Shown here in pieces: positions 22,793 through 37,700 of a stretch of 64,000 nt of DNA. The position numbers and the translations under genes are program-made. The first letter of the stretch is position 1, and the number at the start of each line of letters is the position of its first letter. The DNA is from Dryomyza anilis (Eukaryota > Arthropoda > Insecta > Diptera > Dryomyzidae). Where the stretch lies: positions 101,863,700-101,927,699 of the forward strand of contig OX638130.1 in assembly GCA_951804985.1 (NCBI GenBank). Reading direction: 5' to 3'. A model generated the notes under the pieces. The model saw only the letters and a program-made list of their open reading frames with translations. It did not search any database and was not told where the DNA came from.

Positions 22793-25700
22793 GTAAGTAT
22801 TATGTATTGAAAAATAATTTTTTAAAATATATTTTACTTATTTATTTTAATATATTTAATTTTTGTTATATATTTTTTTATTTAATTTTTTTTTTATTTT
22901 ACATTTTTTTAATTTTATATATTTTATTTATTTTTATTATTGTTTTAATAATTTTAAATAATTTTTAATATATTTTATTATTTTTTTATATTATTTTATA
23001 TATTTTTTTTATATTTTTTAATATTTTTAATATTTTTAATATTTTTAATATTTTTAATATTTTTAATATTTTTAATATTTTTAATATTTTTAATATTTTT
23101 AATATTTTTAATATTTTTAATATTTTTAATATTTTTAATATTTTTAATATTTTTAATATTTTTAATATTTTTAATATTTTTAATATTTTTAATATTTTTA
23201 ATATTTTTAATATTTTTAATATTTTTAATATTTTTAATATTTTTAATATTTTTAATATTTTTAATATTTTTAATATTTTTAATATTTTTAATATTTTTAA
23301 TATTTTTAATATTTTTAATATTTTTAATATTTTTAATATTTTTAATATTTTTAATATTTTTAATATTTTTAATATTTTTAATATTTGTAATTTTTTTAAT
23401 ATTTTTAATATTTTTAATATTTTTAATATATTTAATATTTTTAATATTTTTAATATTTTTAATATTTTTAATATTTTTAATATTTTTAATATTTTTAATA
23501 TTTTTAATATTTTTAATATTTTTAATATTTTTAATATTTGTAATACTTTTAATATTTTTAATATTTTTAATATTTTTAATATTTTTAATATTTTTAATAT
23601 TTTTAATATTTTTATTATTTTTATTATTTTTTAATATTTTTTAATATTAATATTTTTTAAAATTTTTTTATTATTTAAATTTTTTTTTTTAATAATTTTT
23701 AATTTTTTTTTATGTATTTTAATATTATTAATATTTTTTAATATTTTTTAAAATTTTTTAATATTTTTTAATTTTTTTTAATATTTTTTAATATTTTTTA
23801 ATATTTTTTAATAATTTTGAATATTTTTGAATATTTTTGAATATTTTTTAATATTTTTTAATATTTTTTAAAAATTTTTAATGAAGTTTTAATATTTTTT
23901 AATATTTTTAATATTTTTTAATTATTTTTTAATATTTTTTATTATTTTTTATTATTTTTTTATTTTTTTTTAAATATTTTTGTTTTTTTTTAATATTTTT
24001 TTTTTATTTTTAATAATTTTTTTATTTTTTTTTGAATTTTTTAATATTTTTTTAACTTAAAAAAATAGTTTAAGAAAATTATAATTCATAGTTTTAATTT
24101 TTCAAAATATTTCATATATTTTTTTGGGCTTAAATTAATTTAGACAACAAATTAATTTCACAATAATTGAAATAAAATAAGATCAGGTTATTTGGCAAAA
24201 AAATAAAAACAAAAATACATGAAGAGCAACAGATCATGACGAGAGCACAAAGTAACTTTTTAAAGAAACTGAGTGAAGTTTCTCGATGAACTTTAAGACC
24301 GACGCAAGCACGTACGCATGTTGACGGCCTTGCCAAAGTTGGATATAATTTAGAGTAGAAATAAAAATCACGAATTATAATGTCTTCAAAAAATCTACGA
24401 CCAAAAGTAGTTCCCACGCTTCACTATTCAACGGTGAACCAAAATCCACTACGCGCTATTGCGCGCGATTACTCACTATGAGAGTTTGCGGGGGGTGTCA
24501 AGAGGAGGGTCTGGACTTTGTCTCAGACACTCACGAAATTTAGAGCGACATTCCGAAAGTCTGTCAATAATTATTGTAATACAACAAAAAAATCCGATAT
24601 TCAACAAGTGTGTCAGCCAAGAGAAAGAGCGCGTGCTGCTCTATTGAGACAATGTAATAATTTAGCTGGGAGAGTTGTTTAACACAGCGAGAGAATGATT
24701 GCGAATGCGGGAGAGAGTGCGTTGGGCGCTCGCACTTGTCTGAAGAAGGTGCCGTTAGCTGCATGACATGTCTTTGCATGAATGCCCATATATACGAGTC
24801 ACATATAAAACCCTCTCAAAAATAAATAATAAAAAAAATAAAATACAAAAATCAAGCAATACCACACGACGTATGAGTAATTTAAGTTTCTGGTGAAATT
24901 CATTGGAATTTCAGAAATTAATATCTGCTTTTTTTCTGTTGCTCTTGTTTTCCTGTCTAGTAGTTTTTAATGTCTCACCAATCAATGCACCCAATGTTCG
25001 TAATCTGCGACAGACACGCTTCCTGCGACCACTCGCAAATTGCAAATCGGAAGTAGGAGATAAAACGTGCCTGGCGATAAAAAAAGCGTCGTTGACGAAA
25101 TATTCTATATTTAAAGATTATAAATTAACGGAGGTTTAAATTTTTTATTTTTTATAGTTTTTCTTTTTTTTTGATTAATTATGTTCTCGATAATGACGCT
25201 GTTTATGACAATGACTTGGCTAATAGTATTTCGGGCAGGTGGTGGTTCACCGAGCTTGTAGATTGGTTACATTAAAATATTAGTTTGTACTTTGCATTGA
25301 TATCAATTATCAATTTGGAAAAATTCGGCATGCGATAAGTATTAATCGAATATTTTTTTTTTTTATAAATAAAATTGTTTTATATTTTGGGAGACTTTCT
25401 GATTTCTTTTGTGAAAAATTTCTTTTGTAAATTTGAATTTTTCAGTGAAGATTAGAATTTTTAGTGAAATATTGAGTTTTTAATGAAAATTTGAATTTTT
25501 AGTGAACATTTGAATTTTTTAGTGAACATTTGCATTTTTAGTAAAAATTTAATTCTTAGTGAAAATTTGAATTTTTTATTGAAAAATTGAATTTTGAGTG
25601 AAAAATAGTTTTAGTGAAAAATTAAATTTTTAGTGAAAAATTGAATTTTTAGTGAAAATTTTAATTTTTAATGAAAAATTGATGTTTTAGTGAACAATTT

Positions 25701-28700
25701 AACTATTAGTGAAAATTTGAATTTTAAGTGAGAAATTGAATTTTTAGTGAAAAATTGGATTTTTTTTTAGTGAAAACTTTAATTTTTAGTGAAAAATTTA
25801 TATTTTAGTGAATAATTTAACTTTTAGTGAAAATTTGAATTTTAAGTGAGAAATTGAATTTTTAGTGAAAATTTGAATTTTTAGTAAAAATTGAATTTTT
25901 TTCTGAAAAATTGATATTTTAGTGAAAAATTTAAATTTTACAGAAAAATTTAATTTTTACAGAAAAAATTAATTTTTAGTAAAAAATTGAATTTTTACAG
26001 AAAATTTTAATTTTTAGTGAAAGTTAAATTTTTAGTGAAAAATTGGATTTTTTTTGAAATTTTAATTTTTAATGAAAATGTGAATTTAGTTTTTTGATAT
26101 TGCAAATTTTATATTCAATTTTTATATTAATTGACATAATTAAATTTGTGAAAATTTAAATTAAGTTTTTTTTTTATATTTTTTATTATTTTTTAATATT
26201 TTTTAATATTTTTTAATATTTTTTAATATTTTTTAATATTTTTTAATATTTTTTAATTTTTTTTATTTTTTAATATTTTTTAATATTTTTTAATATTTTT
26301 TAATATTTTTTAATATTTTTTAATATTTTTTAATATTTTTTAATATTTTTTAATATTTTTTAATATTTTTTAATATTTTTTAATATTTTTTAATATTTTT
26401 TAATATTTTTTAATATTTTTTAATATTTTTTAATAATTTTTAATATTTTTTAATATTTTTTAATATTTTTTTAATATTTTTTAATATTTTTTAATATTTT
26501 TTAATATTTTTTAATATTTTTTAATATTTTTTAATATTTTTTAATATTTTTTAATATTTTTATAATATTTTTTAATATTTTTTAATATTTTTTTAATATT
26601 TTTTAATATTTTTTAATATTTTGTATTAAATTTTTTTAATATTTTTTAATAATTTTTAATATTTTTTAATATTTTTTAATACTTTTTAATATTTTTTAAT
26701 ATTTTTTAATATTTTTTAATATTTTTTAATATTTTTTAATATTTTTTAATATTTTTTAATATTTTTTAATATTTTTTAATATTTTTTAATATTTTTTAAT
26801 ATTTTTTAATATTTTTTAATATTTTTTAATATTTTTTAATATTTTTTAATATTTTTTAATATTTTTTAATATTTTTTAATATTTTTTAATATTTTTAATA
26901 TTTTTTAATATTTTTTAATATTTTTTAATATTTTTTAATATTTTTTAATATTTTTTAATATTTTTTAATATTTTTTAATATTTTTTAATATTTTTTAATA
27001 TTTTTTAATATTTATAATTTTTTTTATATATTTTAATATTTTTTTTTAATTAAGGTTTTGGTGAAAATTTGGATTTTGATTTTTTAGCAAAAAATATGAA
27101 ATTTTTAATTTTTTGTTAAAAATTTATTTTCTAGTTAAAACTTGAATTTTTAGTGAAAAATTTAATTTTTAAGGACAATGTGTTTAGTAGTTAATTTAGT
27201 TTTAAATAAATTTTCAACTTTCTATTAAAATTACATTTTGATTATCTCATCAAACCCAACAGCGCCAATGTAAACTTGTAGATAAAACAGTCATTGCCCA
27301 TTTCGGGTTTTACCAGTCCTCAGACCGCCCAAAAAATAACGTTTTAAAATCAAATAAAACTTTGCGGATCTCAACACGTTTCAATATTGCTACTCAAGCA
27401 CTCACAAAACACTTGAGCGCACAAAGTTCTCACTACTCAGTCGTTCAGTCAACTTGATTTTTCATCAGTTAAAAATGTAAAAAATGTAGATATTTGAAAA
27501 AAAAAAGAATATAAAACTTTCAAAAGTGCAGAAACCAATAACGCCTACACAACACCTTAGGGTATGAGCAGCAATAACTAAAAATAAAAAATTGTTGAAA
27601 TATAATAAAAAAAGTAGTAAAATCAACAAAAGTAACTACACGAACAGGCCCACAAAATATGCGAAATAAAAGAGAAAAAAGAATGCCAATAAATTGACTA
27701 TGAATTGAATACATTATAAATTCGCAAGAGCTCTGTAAACGAACAGCTGATCGATCGATCGATCGATCGATCGAACGTGATAATGTCGTCATCAATAGAG
27801 TAGGTTAGGGAGCCCACAGAGAGTTAGTGAGTGAGAGATAGGGAGAGCGCACAAAAAGAGTATATGTGCGATTACTCACACGCAGTTGGTTGTGGCGCAG
27901 AGCAGAGCAAAGCAAAGCAGAACAGACTACAACATGTTAACGTCTACCGTGATATTGTTGCAATTTTATTAGTTCGCCAAAAGTTATTGAAGTGTTAGCA
28001 CGCGTTTGCAGTAGTAAAAAAAAAAATATAACAAAAGAAAAAAAAAAACACCAAAAAAGTTAAAAACAAAAGTGTTAAATTTTAAATACGCGTTAGTGAT
28101 AAATTATATATGGTCAAAAGAAAGATAAAATAATAACGAATTTTTTAAATTAAAAAAAGACAAAAAGAACCAATTCGTATAAAAAAAATCAGCTCTCAAG
28201 TTGACACAATCGGCAGCAAAAAGACGGCAGGATTTTCTTCATTTATTATGTGGTGCGTGTAATTTATAACTTAAAATTTTTATAAATTTTTGTCAAATTT
28301 GATTTTTAAATATTTAAAACATTTTTGGTATATTTTAAAATTCAAAATTCATATTTTTGTATTTCATTTTTTAATTTAAATTTTTACATATTAAGCCAAA
28401 TATTAAGCAGTATAAATGATACTTAAAAAATATGCTTCAACCTTTTTCCGTAGTGCATATAACATCATTTCCGTTTTTGTAGTTTCAAGACACCTTAGGG
28501 TTTAGTCAGTCTTTTTTTTTTTTGTTTGCTTTTGTTAAACGTTGATCTATGTTTGCTCGTATTAATCATTTTTTTTTTTTGTGCCTTATTCCAATGATGA
28601 CGCAGCAATTAGTTTGCGGTTTTGTGACCGTTTGTAAAACATGCGTAATCAATTTCTACTTTGGTGTTCGTCAAAAGCATTCACATGTGATCATCAACAT

Positions 28701-31700
28701 TGATTCGATAAAATTGTGTTGTTTATTTAGGTTAATTTTTCTAGGTTTTATTTTTATTTTTTGGCACCTAACCGGCAGCGCTTAGCAACAACGGCTCAAC
28801 GCAGAATCTCCATTTCCTTCTCGATTTCAAACATAGCCCAAATAAAAATATTGACTCATTCACAGAAACTTTTTATGTAACTAGTTATGCGTATGAAGTG
28901 TTTAGAGATTTTCGATTATTTGATTCTCGATAGGGTTTATTGCAAAAATTGTTCAATTTTGTCTGACTTTGAAATCTACCAGAGCGGACAATGGATGAAG
29001 AGATAAAAGTAATATAGCTCAAATTACTATTATTGGTTAAAATTATTTGTCTTAAGTCTCAAAAATAATATTTTTTTTGTTTTTGTATTTAGTTCCTGCA
29101 TGGTTTTTGAAATCATGACAAAAATACATCTTAAATCCTTGTGGCGCATAATCATAAACAATTTCAAATCGAGTTTAAAATGAAAATTTTGTATTTTTTT
29201 TTATGTGCAAGTTGTAAAAAAAACACAAAATTTGTTTTAAAGTTGACTTTAAAGTGTCGCCGATTACTTTAATTTCGTAAAATATATTTAGTATTTTAAA
29301 TATTTTAATATATAAATTTTCGTGTATTGATTGAGTTATACGATTAAAAAATATGTTTATTATAAGAATAAAAAATTTAATGCAAACATCTACCAGCAAT
29401 TCATTAGATTGATGAACAAATTATGGTTATCATTAAAACTTCGTAAATATTATAATTATTTCACAAATACTATGAATAGTACATAAATATTTAAAATAAT
29501 TCATAAATACTATGATTATTTCATAAATACTATGATTATTTCATAAATTTCATATATTCTATGAATATTTCATATATTCTATGAATATTTCATATATGCT
29601 TTGAATATTTCATATATTCTATGAATATTTCATATATTCTATGAATATTTCATATATTCTTTGAATATTTCATATATTCTATGAATATTTCATATATTCT
29701 ATGAATATTTCATATATTCTATGAATATTTCATATATTCTATGAATATTTCATATATTCTATGACTATTTCATATATTCTATGAATATTTCACATTTTCT
29801 ATGAATATTTCATAAATTCTATGGATATTTCATATATTCTATGAATATTTCACATTTTCTATGAATATTTCATATATTCTATGGATATTTCATATATTCT
29901 ATGAATATTTCATATATTCTATGAATATTTCATATATTCAATGAATATTTCATATATTCTATGAATATTTCATATATTCTATGAATATTTCATATATTCT
30001 ATGAATATTTCATATATTCTATGAATATTTCATATATTCTATGAATATTTCATATATTCTATGAATATTTCATATATTCTATGAATATTTCATATATTCT
30101 ATGAATATTTCATATATTCTATAAATATTTCATATATTATATGAATATTTCATATATTTTATGAATATTTCATATATTCTATGAATATTTCATATATTCT
30201 ATGAATATTTCATATATTCTATGAATATTTCATATATTCTATGAATATTTCATATATTCTATGAATATTTCATATATTCTATGAATATTTCATATATTCT
30301 ATGAATATTTCATATATTCTATTAATATTTCATATATTCTATGAATATTTCATATATTCTATGAATATTTCATAAATTCTATGAATATTTCATATATTCT
30401 ATGAATATTTCATATATTCTATGAATATTTCATATATTCTACGAATATTTCATATATTCTATGAATATTTTATATATTCTATGAATCCTTCATAAATACT
30501 ATAAATATTTAAGAAATTCTATACAGTGATTATCTCATAAATACTGTTAATACTATTAATATATACTATGAATATTTCATAATTACTTTGAATATTTCAC
30601 AAATACTAAAAATATTTCGTAAATACAGTGATTTTTTCATTAATTATATGAATATTTCTTATGTATTATAAATATTGCATATATTCTATGAATATCTAAT
30701 AAATATAATTCATAATTAGTATAGATGTTTTATAAATACTATGAATATTTCGTAAATTCTATAAATATTTCATATGTATTAAGAATAATTCATTAATACT
30801 ATGAATATTTCATTAATACTAAGATTATTTTATTAATACTATGATTATTTCATATATACAATGAACATTTCATAAATAATATGATTAATATTAAAGATAT
30901 TCTTTGAATATTTCATAAATATTCTGATTATTTCATAAATTATATGAATATTAAATAAATAATTAGAATATTGCATGAATTCTATGAATATTTCATAAGT
31001 AATAAATATAATTCATAAATATAATGGATGTTTTATAATTACAATGAATATTTCATAAATACTATAAATATTTCATATGTTTTAGAAATAATTCATAAAT
31101 ATCATAACCAATTCATATATACTATGAAATTTTCATAAATACAATGAATATTTCATAAATACTAATGTGATTTCATAAATGCTATGAACATTTCATAAAT
31201 ACTATGCGTTTTATGAATATTTTAGAAATACTTTGTATATATCACAAATACTAAAAATATTTCATAAATACTATGATTATTTCATTAATTATATGATTAT
31301 TTCATAATTACTATGAATATTGCATACATTCTATGAATATTTTATAAGTAATAAGTATAATCCATAAATACTATGGATGTTTTATAAATACTATGAATAT
31401 TTCATAAATTCTGTAAACGGTTTCAAACTGTTATCGTTTTCGGATACGGTTTCAATACTTGATAAATTTTATAAAAAATATTCAGCCAATATAATTATTA
31501 TTATTATTTATATAAATAATTATAAAAAATTGTTTAATTTAACAGATTCATCTGTATGATTCATGGAATTTTGTTTGGACACGATTTGAGTTTAGGGTTT
31601 TTGTTAGAGTTGAAAAACATGTCAGGGAGCTCGAATAAATCAGTTTTTCAATTCTTCTAAATCTCGATTTCACCGCGTCTTACACATCGCTATCACTAGC

Positions 31701-34700
31701 CAGAGGTGCGTAAATTTCGAGCACTTAACATGTGAACTTAATTCACATCAAAGTTCGTGATTACGTGCGCGCGCGCGCTCTGTTTCATACGTCACACGAG
31801 TCATCAAGATGAACACCCTATGCTAAAGATTAACACCCTACTAAAAAAACGAAAAACAACAACAACAATTAATTACTACAACACTATTAACTATCGAGAC
31901 ATCTTTGCTATAGAATATGGCCTTAATACAGTCGTTTATTTAACGAAAAATACGCTTTTATTAAATCATTTAGTCTATCTCATGATAAAAACAAATACAA
32001 CTTCAAAAATAGAAATAAAAAAATTATCGTATTGGCAAAAGCTAAAATTAGCCATCATCATTTTGGCCATAAATAGCATGACTTAGGGAATAACAATTAT
32101 TTTCTGCTATGTCTTTGAAATGTGATTTCTTCTTTTTTGTACTTTTAGCTGTTTTTTTATACTATTTGCTTCAAGCAATAGTCATAATTTTAAAAACGTT
32201 TATGACAACATTGCATTTCCCTTGTATACTTCGCCGCCTTCTCCTGCTATATGTTAACAACTTCAAACGGCCAGAAATGCTACTAAGTGATTAGAAAATA
32301 TAACAACAAAATGTATTGTAGTCTCGATACTTGGTTATCATATGTGGGAAAAAAAACTGTTGAAAAAATATTTTTTTATTTTATCTTTATTTCCGTTTTA
32401 GTCTTTATAAATATTGTCGAGATAATAATTGTCGTAAAAATCGTAAATGCCATTTACAAATCTCGATTTTTGGGTTTACTTTGATTTTTGGCCACACTAT
32501 TTTTTTGGAATAAGTATGCTGTGTATTTTATCAGACAATTTTCTTGTTTTAGGACCATTCTATGGTTATTCTTGACTATCTTTATTTTTACTAAGAAAAC
32601 TACAGAAGATATGACCATTTTCTGATATGTATTCTTATTATAAATCTTGATATAAATCTCATACTTACAATTACCATTTTATTATTTTAACACTTCGTTT
32701 TCTGTGCAGATCTGAAGAGTCCTTTTCGACTTTCTAAATCTTATACTAATCGAAGTGTTCAACCATAAATTGAATACTATGAACTACACTGCAGTGCCAT
32801 GAATATAAACTGTTTTAAATAAAACATTTATAAATTGTATGTGATAACTTTTGGATTAAATTTCAGCATTTTATATACACGACATATTGCAATTAAAAAG
32901 AAGATATTTAAAATTGTTAATTCCCGTATTTTTTTTTCTCTGTGTAGCTAATCTTAATTGATTTTTTCGTTGTCACTTCGTGTTCACTTTGTTTTTTAAA
33001 TGTTATCATTTTTTTTCTAATAACTATATTTGTATTAAATACATTTGCGATATGGCTTTTGATTATAAATAGAATAAACCGTCTTTAGACATTTCAGTCA
33101 AGTATTATATACACTTGTAGGATATGCTATTAATCAATTCCTCTTCTTTAAACTACAATCGATACACGTTGGAATCACATATATATTTGGAGACAAACTA
33201 AACAATATTTCGAACAAAACATAAACTACATATATTATACTTAAAATTTATATAAAATATTGGATATCTATAGTATTTTAGAAATCTATAATTTGTACGG
33301 ATTTGGAAATATTTGTATGTATTTAAAAAATCATCAGTTTTTCCAAACATATACGCGTTTCCAGCAAATTTTTTTTTATGCATGTCATTTAATTGAATGG
33401 TTTATACAAATTGTATATCTACCGTCTAAATTATGAGAACTTAAATTCATAATATGTTTTGTAGAATCATATTTATATGCATTTTAAAATGTTTCAGTTT
33501 TGCCAAACATATTAATGTTTCCAGCTAAACATGCGTTTTAATGCATGTCATTTAAATGAATTGTTTATGACATTTTATAACTTTAAAATAAATTAGGAGA
33601 AATTATATTATTTCCATATTCATAAAATGATGAGCAGAAGCACATTATTATTATCGCAAACATATTTCGATTATCGAAATCATATTATGGTTATCAGAAT
33701 CATAATAATTATAGGATTCATATTATAATTATCAGTAAAATACTCAGAAATATATAGTAGTATTATTATCAGAATAATATTTTAATTATAAGGATAATAT
33801 TATAATTATAGGAAAATATTATTATAAATATTACCATGATAATATTATAATTAAAAGCATAATAATATAATTATCAGCTTAGTATTATAATTATCATACA
33901 CATATTATATTTTGCAGAGTTATAATTTGTTTATAAGAATCAAACTACGAATATCATTTCAATAATTTATATATTAGAATCATATTAATAATCAATATCA
34001 TATTATGGTTATCAGAATCGTAATAATTATATGATTTATATTATAGTTATCAGCAAAATACTCAGAAAAATATAAAATTATTATTATCAGAATAGTATTA
34101 TAATTATAAGGATAATATAATTATAAGGAATTATTATTATATCCAGAATCATATTTATTAATTATCAAATTATTATCAAAGTCGTATTATTTGGTAATTA
34201 TATTTCTTAGCATCAATTTATGATGATCTGATTTACACAAGCATTCAAAATTCAGCAACAACACTTACAATAATAAATTTTCGAAACACTTTATTTGTAG
34301 TAAACATAAATTTCAATCGAAAATTTTATATTTTAAATAATCTCTATACATATATATGACAAATTCTCAATAATCAAAGTTGCATATTAAGTAATGACGA
34401 AGAAGTAGTCAGATATTTAGTGGTAATTAATTCCAATCATATGACTTAGACTCTTTGCGTACCAGACAACCAAAAAACAAACAACTGAACTAAATTGCAA
34501 CGAAGCGAATCGAAACAATACCAAAAATCATATATGATTCATTCCAATCACAACAACAAGAACAATAGTCGATAATAATATATTAACAGTATTGTAATGA
34601 TCAGCGTCATAAACAGCATCATCATCATCATTATTATCACAATGAACTTTATTACAGGAATGTTTAGCAGACAAGCGTGTGCGATTCTCTTATACTTTTT

Positions 34701-37700
34701 TTATTTGTAAAACGACAAAAACTTGTTTTTTCCATTTCACATATTGTATTTCTCTTCATTTATTTGCAATTATCCTAATTAATTAATAAACGAATTAATT
34801 ATTACATGACATTGAGCAATTAGTGATCGATCAAGCAATCTATCATTAGTCACAATTACTTGAGCACGATTTGTAACATGAATAACTTAAAGGAATACAA
34901 AGTGTTAAAGTTTTTAGGAACAAGTTACATATAATTATATTTCTTTTAATAAATATTTCGTTAATTTAGTTTTGAAATTCAAAAATATATATATATTTGA
35001 TTTATGATCAAACTAAATTCAATCGATTAATGTTTTGGTATCAATCGACGAAAACATCTTAATCTTTTGAATGTCATACTAATTTTCCTATTCTACTGAA
35101 TGTCATACTAATTTTCCGCAGTCTATAATCTATAATTTGATTAAAAAAAAAGATATGATTTTAATAAACATCTTATGTTTGTAAACTTATATTTTATGAA
35201 TTATTATTGTGACATATTTTTTTACAATATTATTTAAAAATATTTTAGTCAATCTTTTTATGATTTATAATTGAACATAATTATACTATGTTTACTGCTA
35301 AACATATGTTGTTCATGCTGAACATATTGAACTATTTTAAGTAATAAATGATCAATGATAAACGACAAAAGATTTACATGACGTTCAATAACAACCGATA
35401 AATGATCAAATGATATTAGAACATAATGTTTCACTCAGCGAAAAATCAAAATTATGTTTGCAACGATATGTTTTGAATTTCTGTACTTTAGAAATACATG
35501 TTTTTATAATTATATATAACCATTAGTTATGAAATGAATTTCAAATAAATAAAAAAAAAATTCTATGTAGTAGTAACAGCCAATTAAAATCTGAAAATGT
35601 ATGACTCCAAACATCAATATGTTACCTGCATATTTTTCTTAGCGTGTGTTGAAGTGTTTTTAAAATAGTGAATGTATCTGTTGAACTGTCGGTAAAGCTT
35701 TTATTATTTATCATATATTATTTATCATTTTGCTTTGATCATTTTTATATTAATCATTTATGATTTATTATACTGTATAAGTGTAATTTACACATTAGAA
35801 AATGTATATTGATTGGGTATAATTATATTATTTTTACTGCTAAACATATTTTGGCCATGTTGAACATATAGAATTGTTTTAAGTAATAAATGATCAATGG
35901 TAAACGACAAAATATTTACCAGACATGCAATAACAAACAATAAACGATCAGATAATATTAGAACATAATATTGCATACAGGAAAAAATCAAAATTATGTT
36001 TGCTACAAAATTTTTTGAATTAATGGAATTGAAATAAATATGTTTATAATTATACATAACTATTAGTTATAAAGTGAATACCAAAATAATTTTGAAAATT
36101 TTTATTTAGAAATAACAGCCAATTAAAGTGTGAAAATGTTTGACTGCAAACATTAATATGTTGCCTGCATAAATAGTTTTGTTAGAGTGTGTTGAATTTT
36201 TTTTTAAATAGTGGATGTATTTGTTAAACTGTCGGTAGATCTTTAATCATTTATCATATATTATTTATCATTTGTCATTGATCTTTTATACGTTATCATT
36301 GATCTTTTAACGTTTATCAGAAACATTTATCATTTATTATTGAACATTTATTGTTTATTATTGATCTTTTATAAATCATCTTTGATTATTTATCGTTTAT
36401 CACATTTATCATTCAGATTTCAACTATATAATAAAGTTATTACATCGTTTAAGTGATCGTTAATTATAAAAGATTTTAATTGTTAGCAATTAACATTGGT
36501 TACAAAAACAGTTGTTCAGCATGATAAGCATTTCTTTAGGGTGATTTCTTTTTTTGTTATATAAATATCTCAAGTTAAAAAACTATTTATATATTTAAGT
36601 GACAGCAGCAAAAAAAAAAAATACAAATTGAAATACTACATTTTATGGACTCTCTATTTGGTATTCAGAATCGCATGCAAACAGTCATAAATACAAAACT
36701 AAATTTATAACGTGCAACTATTAATATAAACTGCAAAATTAAGTCTACAAAATTTAATAGTTATTCTACGTGTTGTTGTTGTTGGTGGTGGCCCATTAAA
36801 TCACGAGGTTCTGGAAAAACCCATATAATCGGTGATTTTTCTGTGCATGCAAATTTTGGGAAATTTCCAGTGCCAAACAAAAACTAAATTTTAACATCAT
36901 TAGTTATATAAATGATATATATTAGTTTATTAAATATAAAAATATTAATTTTTCTTCTTCCTCTTCTTCTTTTATTTCTTTAGGTGGTTGCATACAAAAA
37001 GCAACCAAAGAATTTAGCGAAACGGCCGCCAACAATAATTCAAATCTCCAAATTTCCCTCAACGTAGCAGCAACACGTCGTCGTCATCGTCGTTGTTGCC
37101 AACGTTGTTACACGAATAATCAGCGGCAAAATAGTCAGAGCAACAACAGCAACATCAGCAGCAGCGACAATATCAGTAGCAGCTCGAGCGACGTTTGGTG
37201 TTTGGCATCATCATCGTCAACGTCTGCGTCTGTGACGTCAAAAAGCTACAAAATTCCCCCACAAACATCGCTCACATTTCTACTGTTCAGCATGACGTTA
37301 GCCGCTTTATTGCAGCAACAACAAATCACAGCGAATCCAGTACGAGCGGCATCACGTGCGCCATCGAACGGTGCCGTTCCGCTGCACGATACGCTGCCGC
37401 CACCAATCGGCAGCAATCGAACTGTGAGCGCACGTCTGCGAAAACGGCACAGCACCTGGGATGCGGCATATACGCGTGAAATCATGTCACAGGAACTGGA
37501 CTGGGTGAATCCGTGTGGCGGTCGATATGATGAAACGGTGGATGTGGCACGGTTGCAGCCGCGAAAACCAACAAAAGTGGTGAGTTTTTGGGACATTGGT
37601 ACTATTATAAATAGAGTTGTGCAAGAGAGGAATATTTCGAACGAAATCCATTAAATCATTTATATTCCCTCTGCAGTAAAAGTCGTTTGATTTTGTTAGG

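Larger units (their letters stand above)
22793..36983 (+). other. intron 1 of the Unpaired-like gene (model)
   Basis: About 14.2 kb, GTAAGT at the left and TTTCTTTAG at the right. It contains phased A-tract arrays (22980-24060, 26160-27060), a possible small peptide gene (24873-25139), a GAGA-rich promoter-like block with its own 5' exon (27790-28250), the 20-bp satellite (29400-31410) and two long tandem duplications (33640-34160, 35270-36300). If exon 1 is wrong, this span is upstream intergenic DNA. Confidence 0.35.

Noticed and set aside
22774..22968. A 64-residue ORF starting at the ATG used in my gene model
   Set aside because: After the splice donor it is only Phe/Ile/Leu/Tyr from AT repeat; the first six codons are retained as a candidate exon.
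28549..28785. Signal-peptide-like ORF of 78 residues
   Set aside because: No promoter or splice context, hydrophobic residues come from a T-run, and composition is not protein-like beyond the start.
29560..30480. CRISPR array
   Set aside because: The units are contiguous with no unique spacers; it is an ordinary satellite in a eukaryotic genome.
31757..32484. Three overlapping small ORFs
   Set aside because: AT-driven composition, no splice or promoter signals and no recognisable domain.
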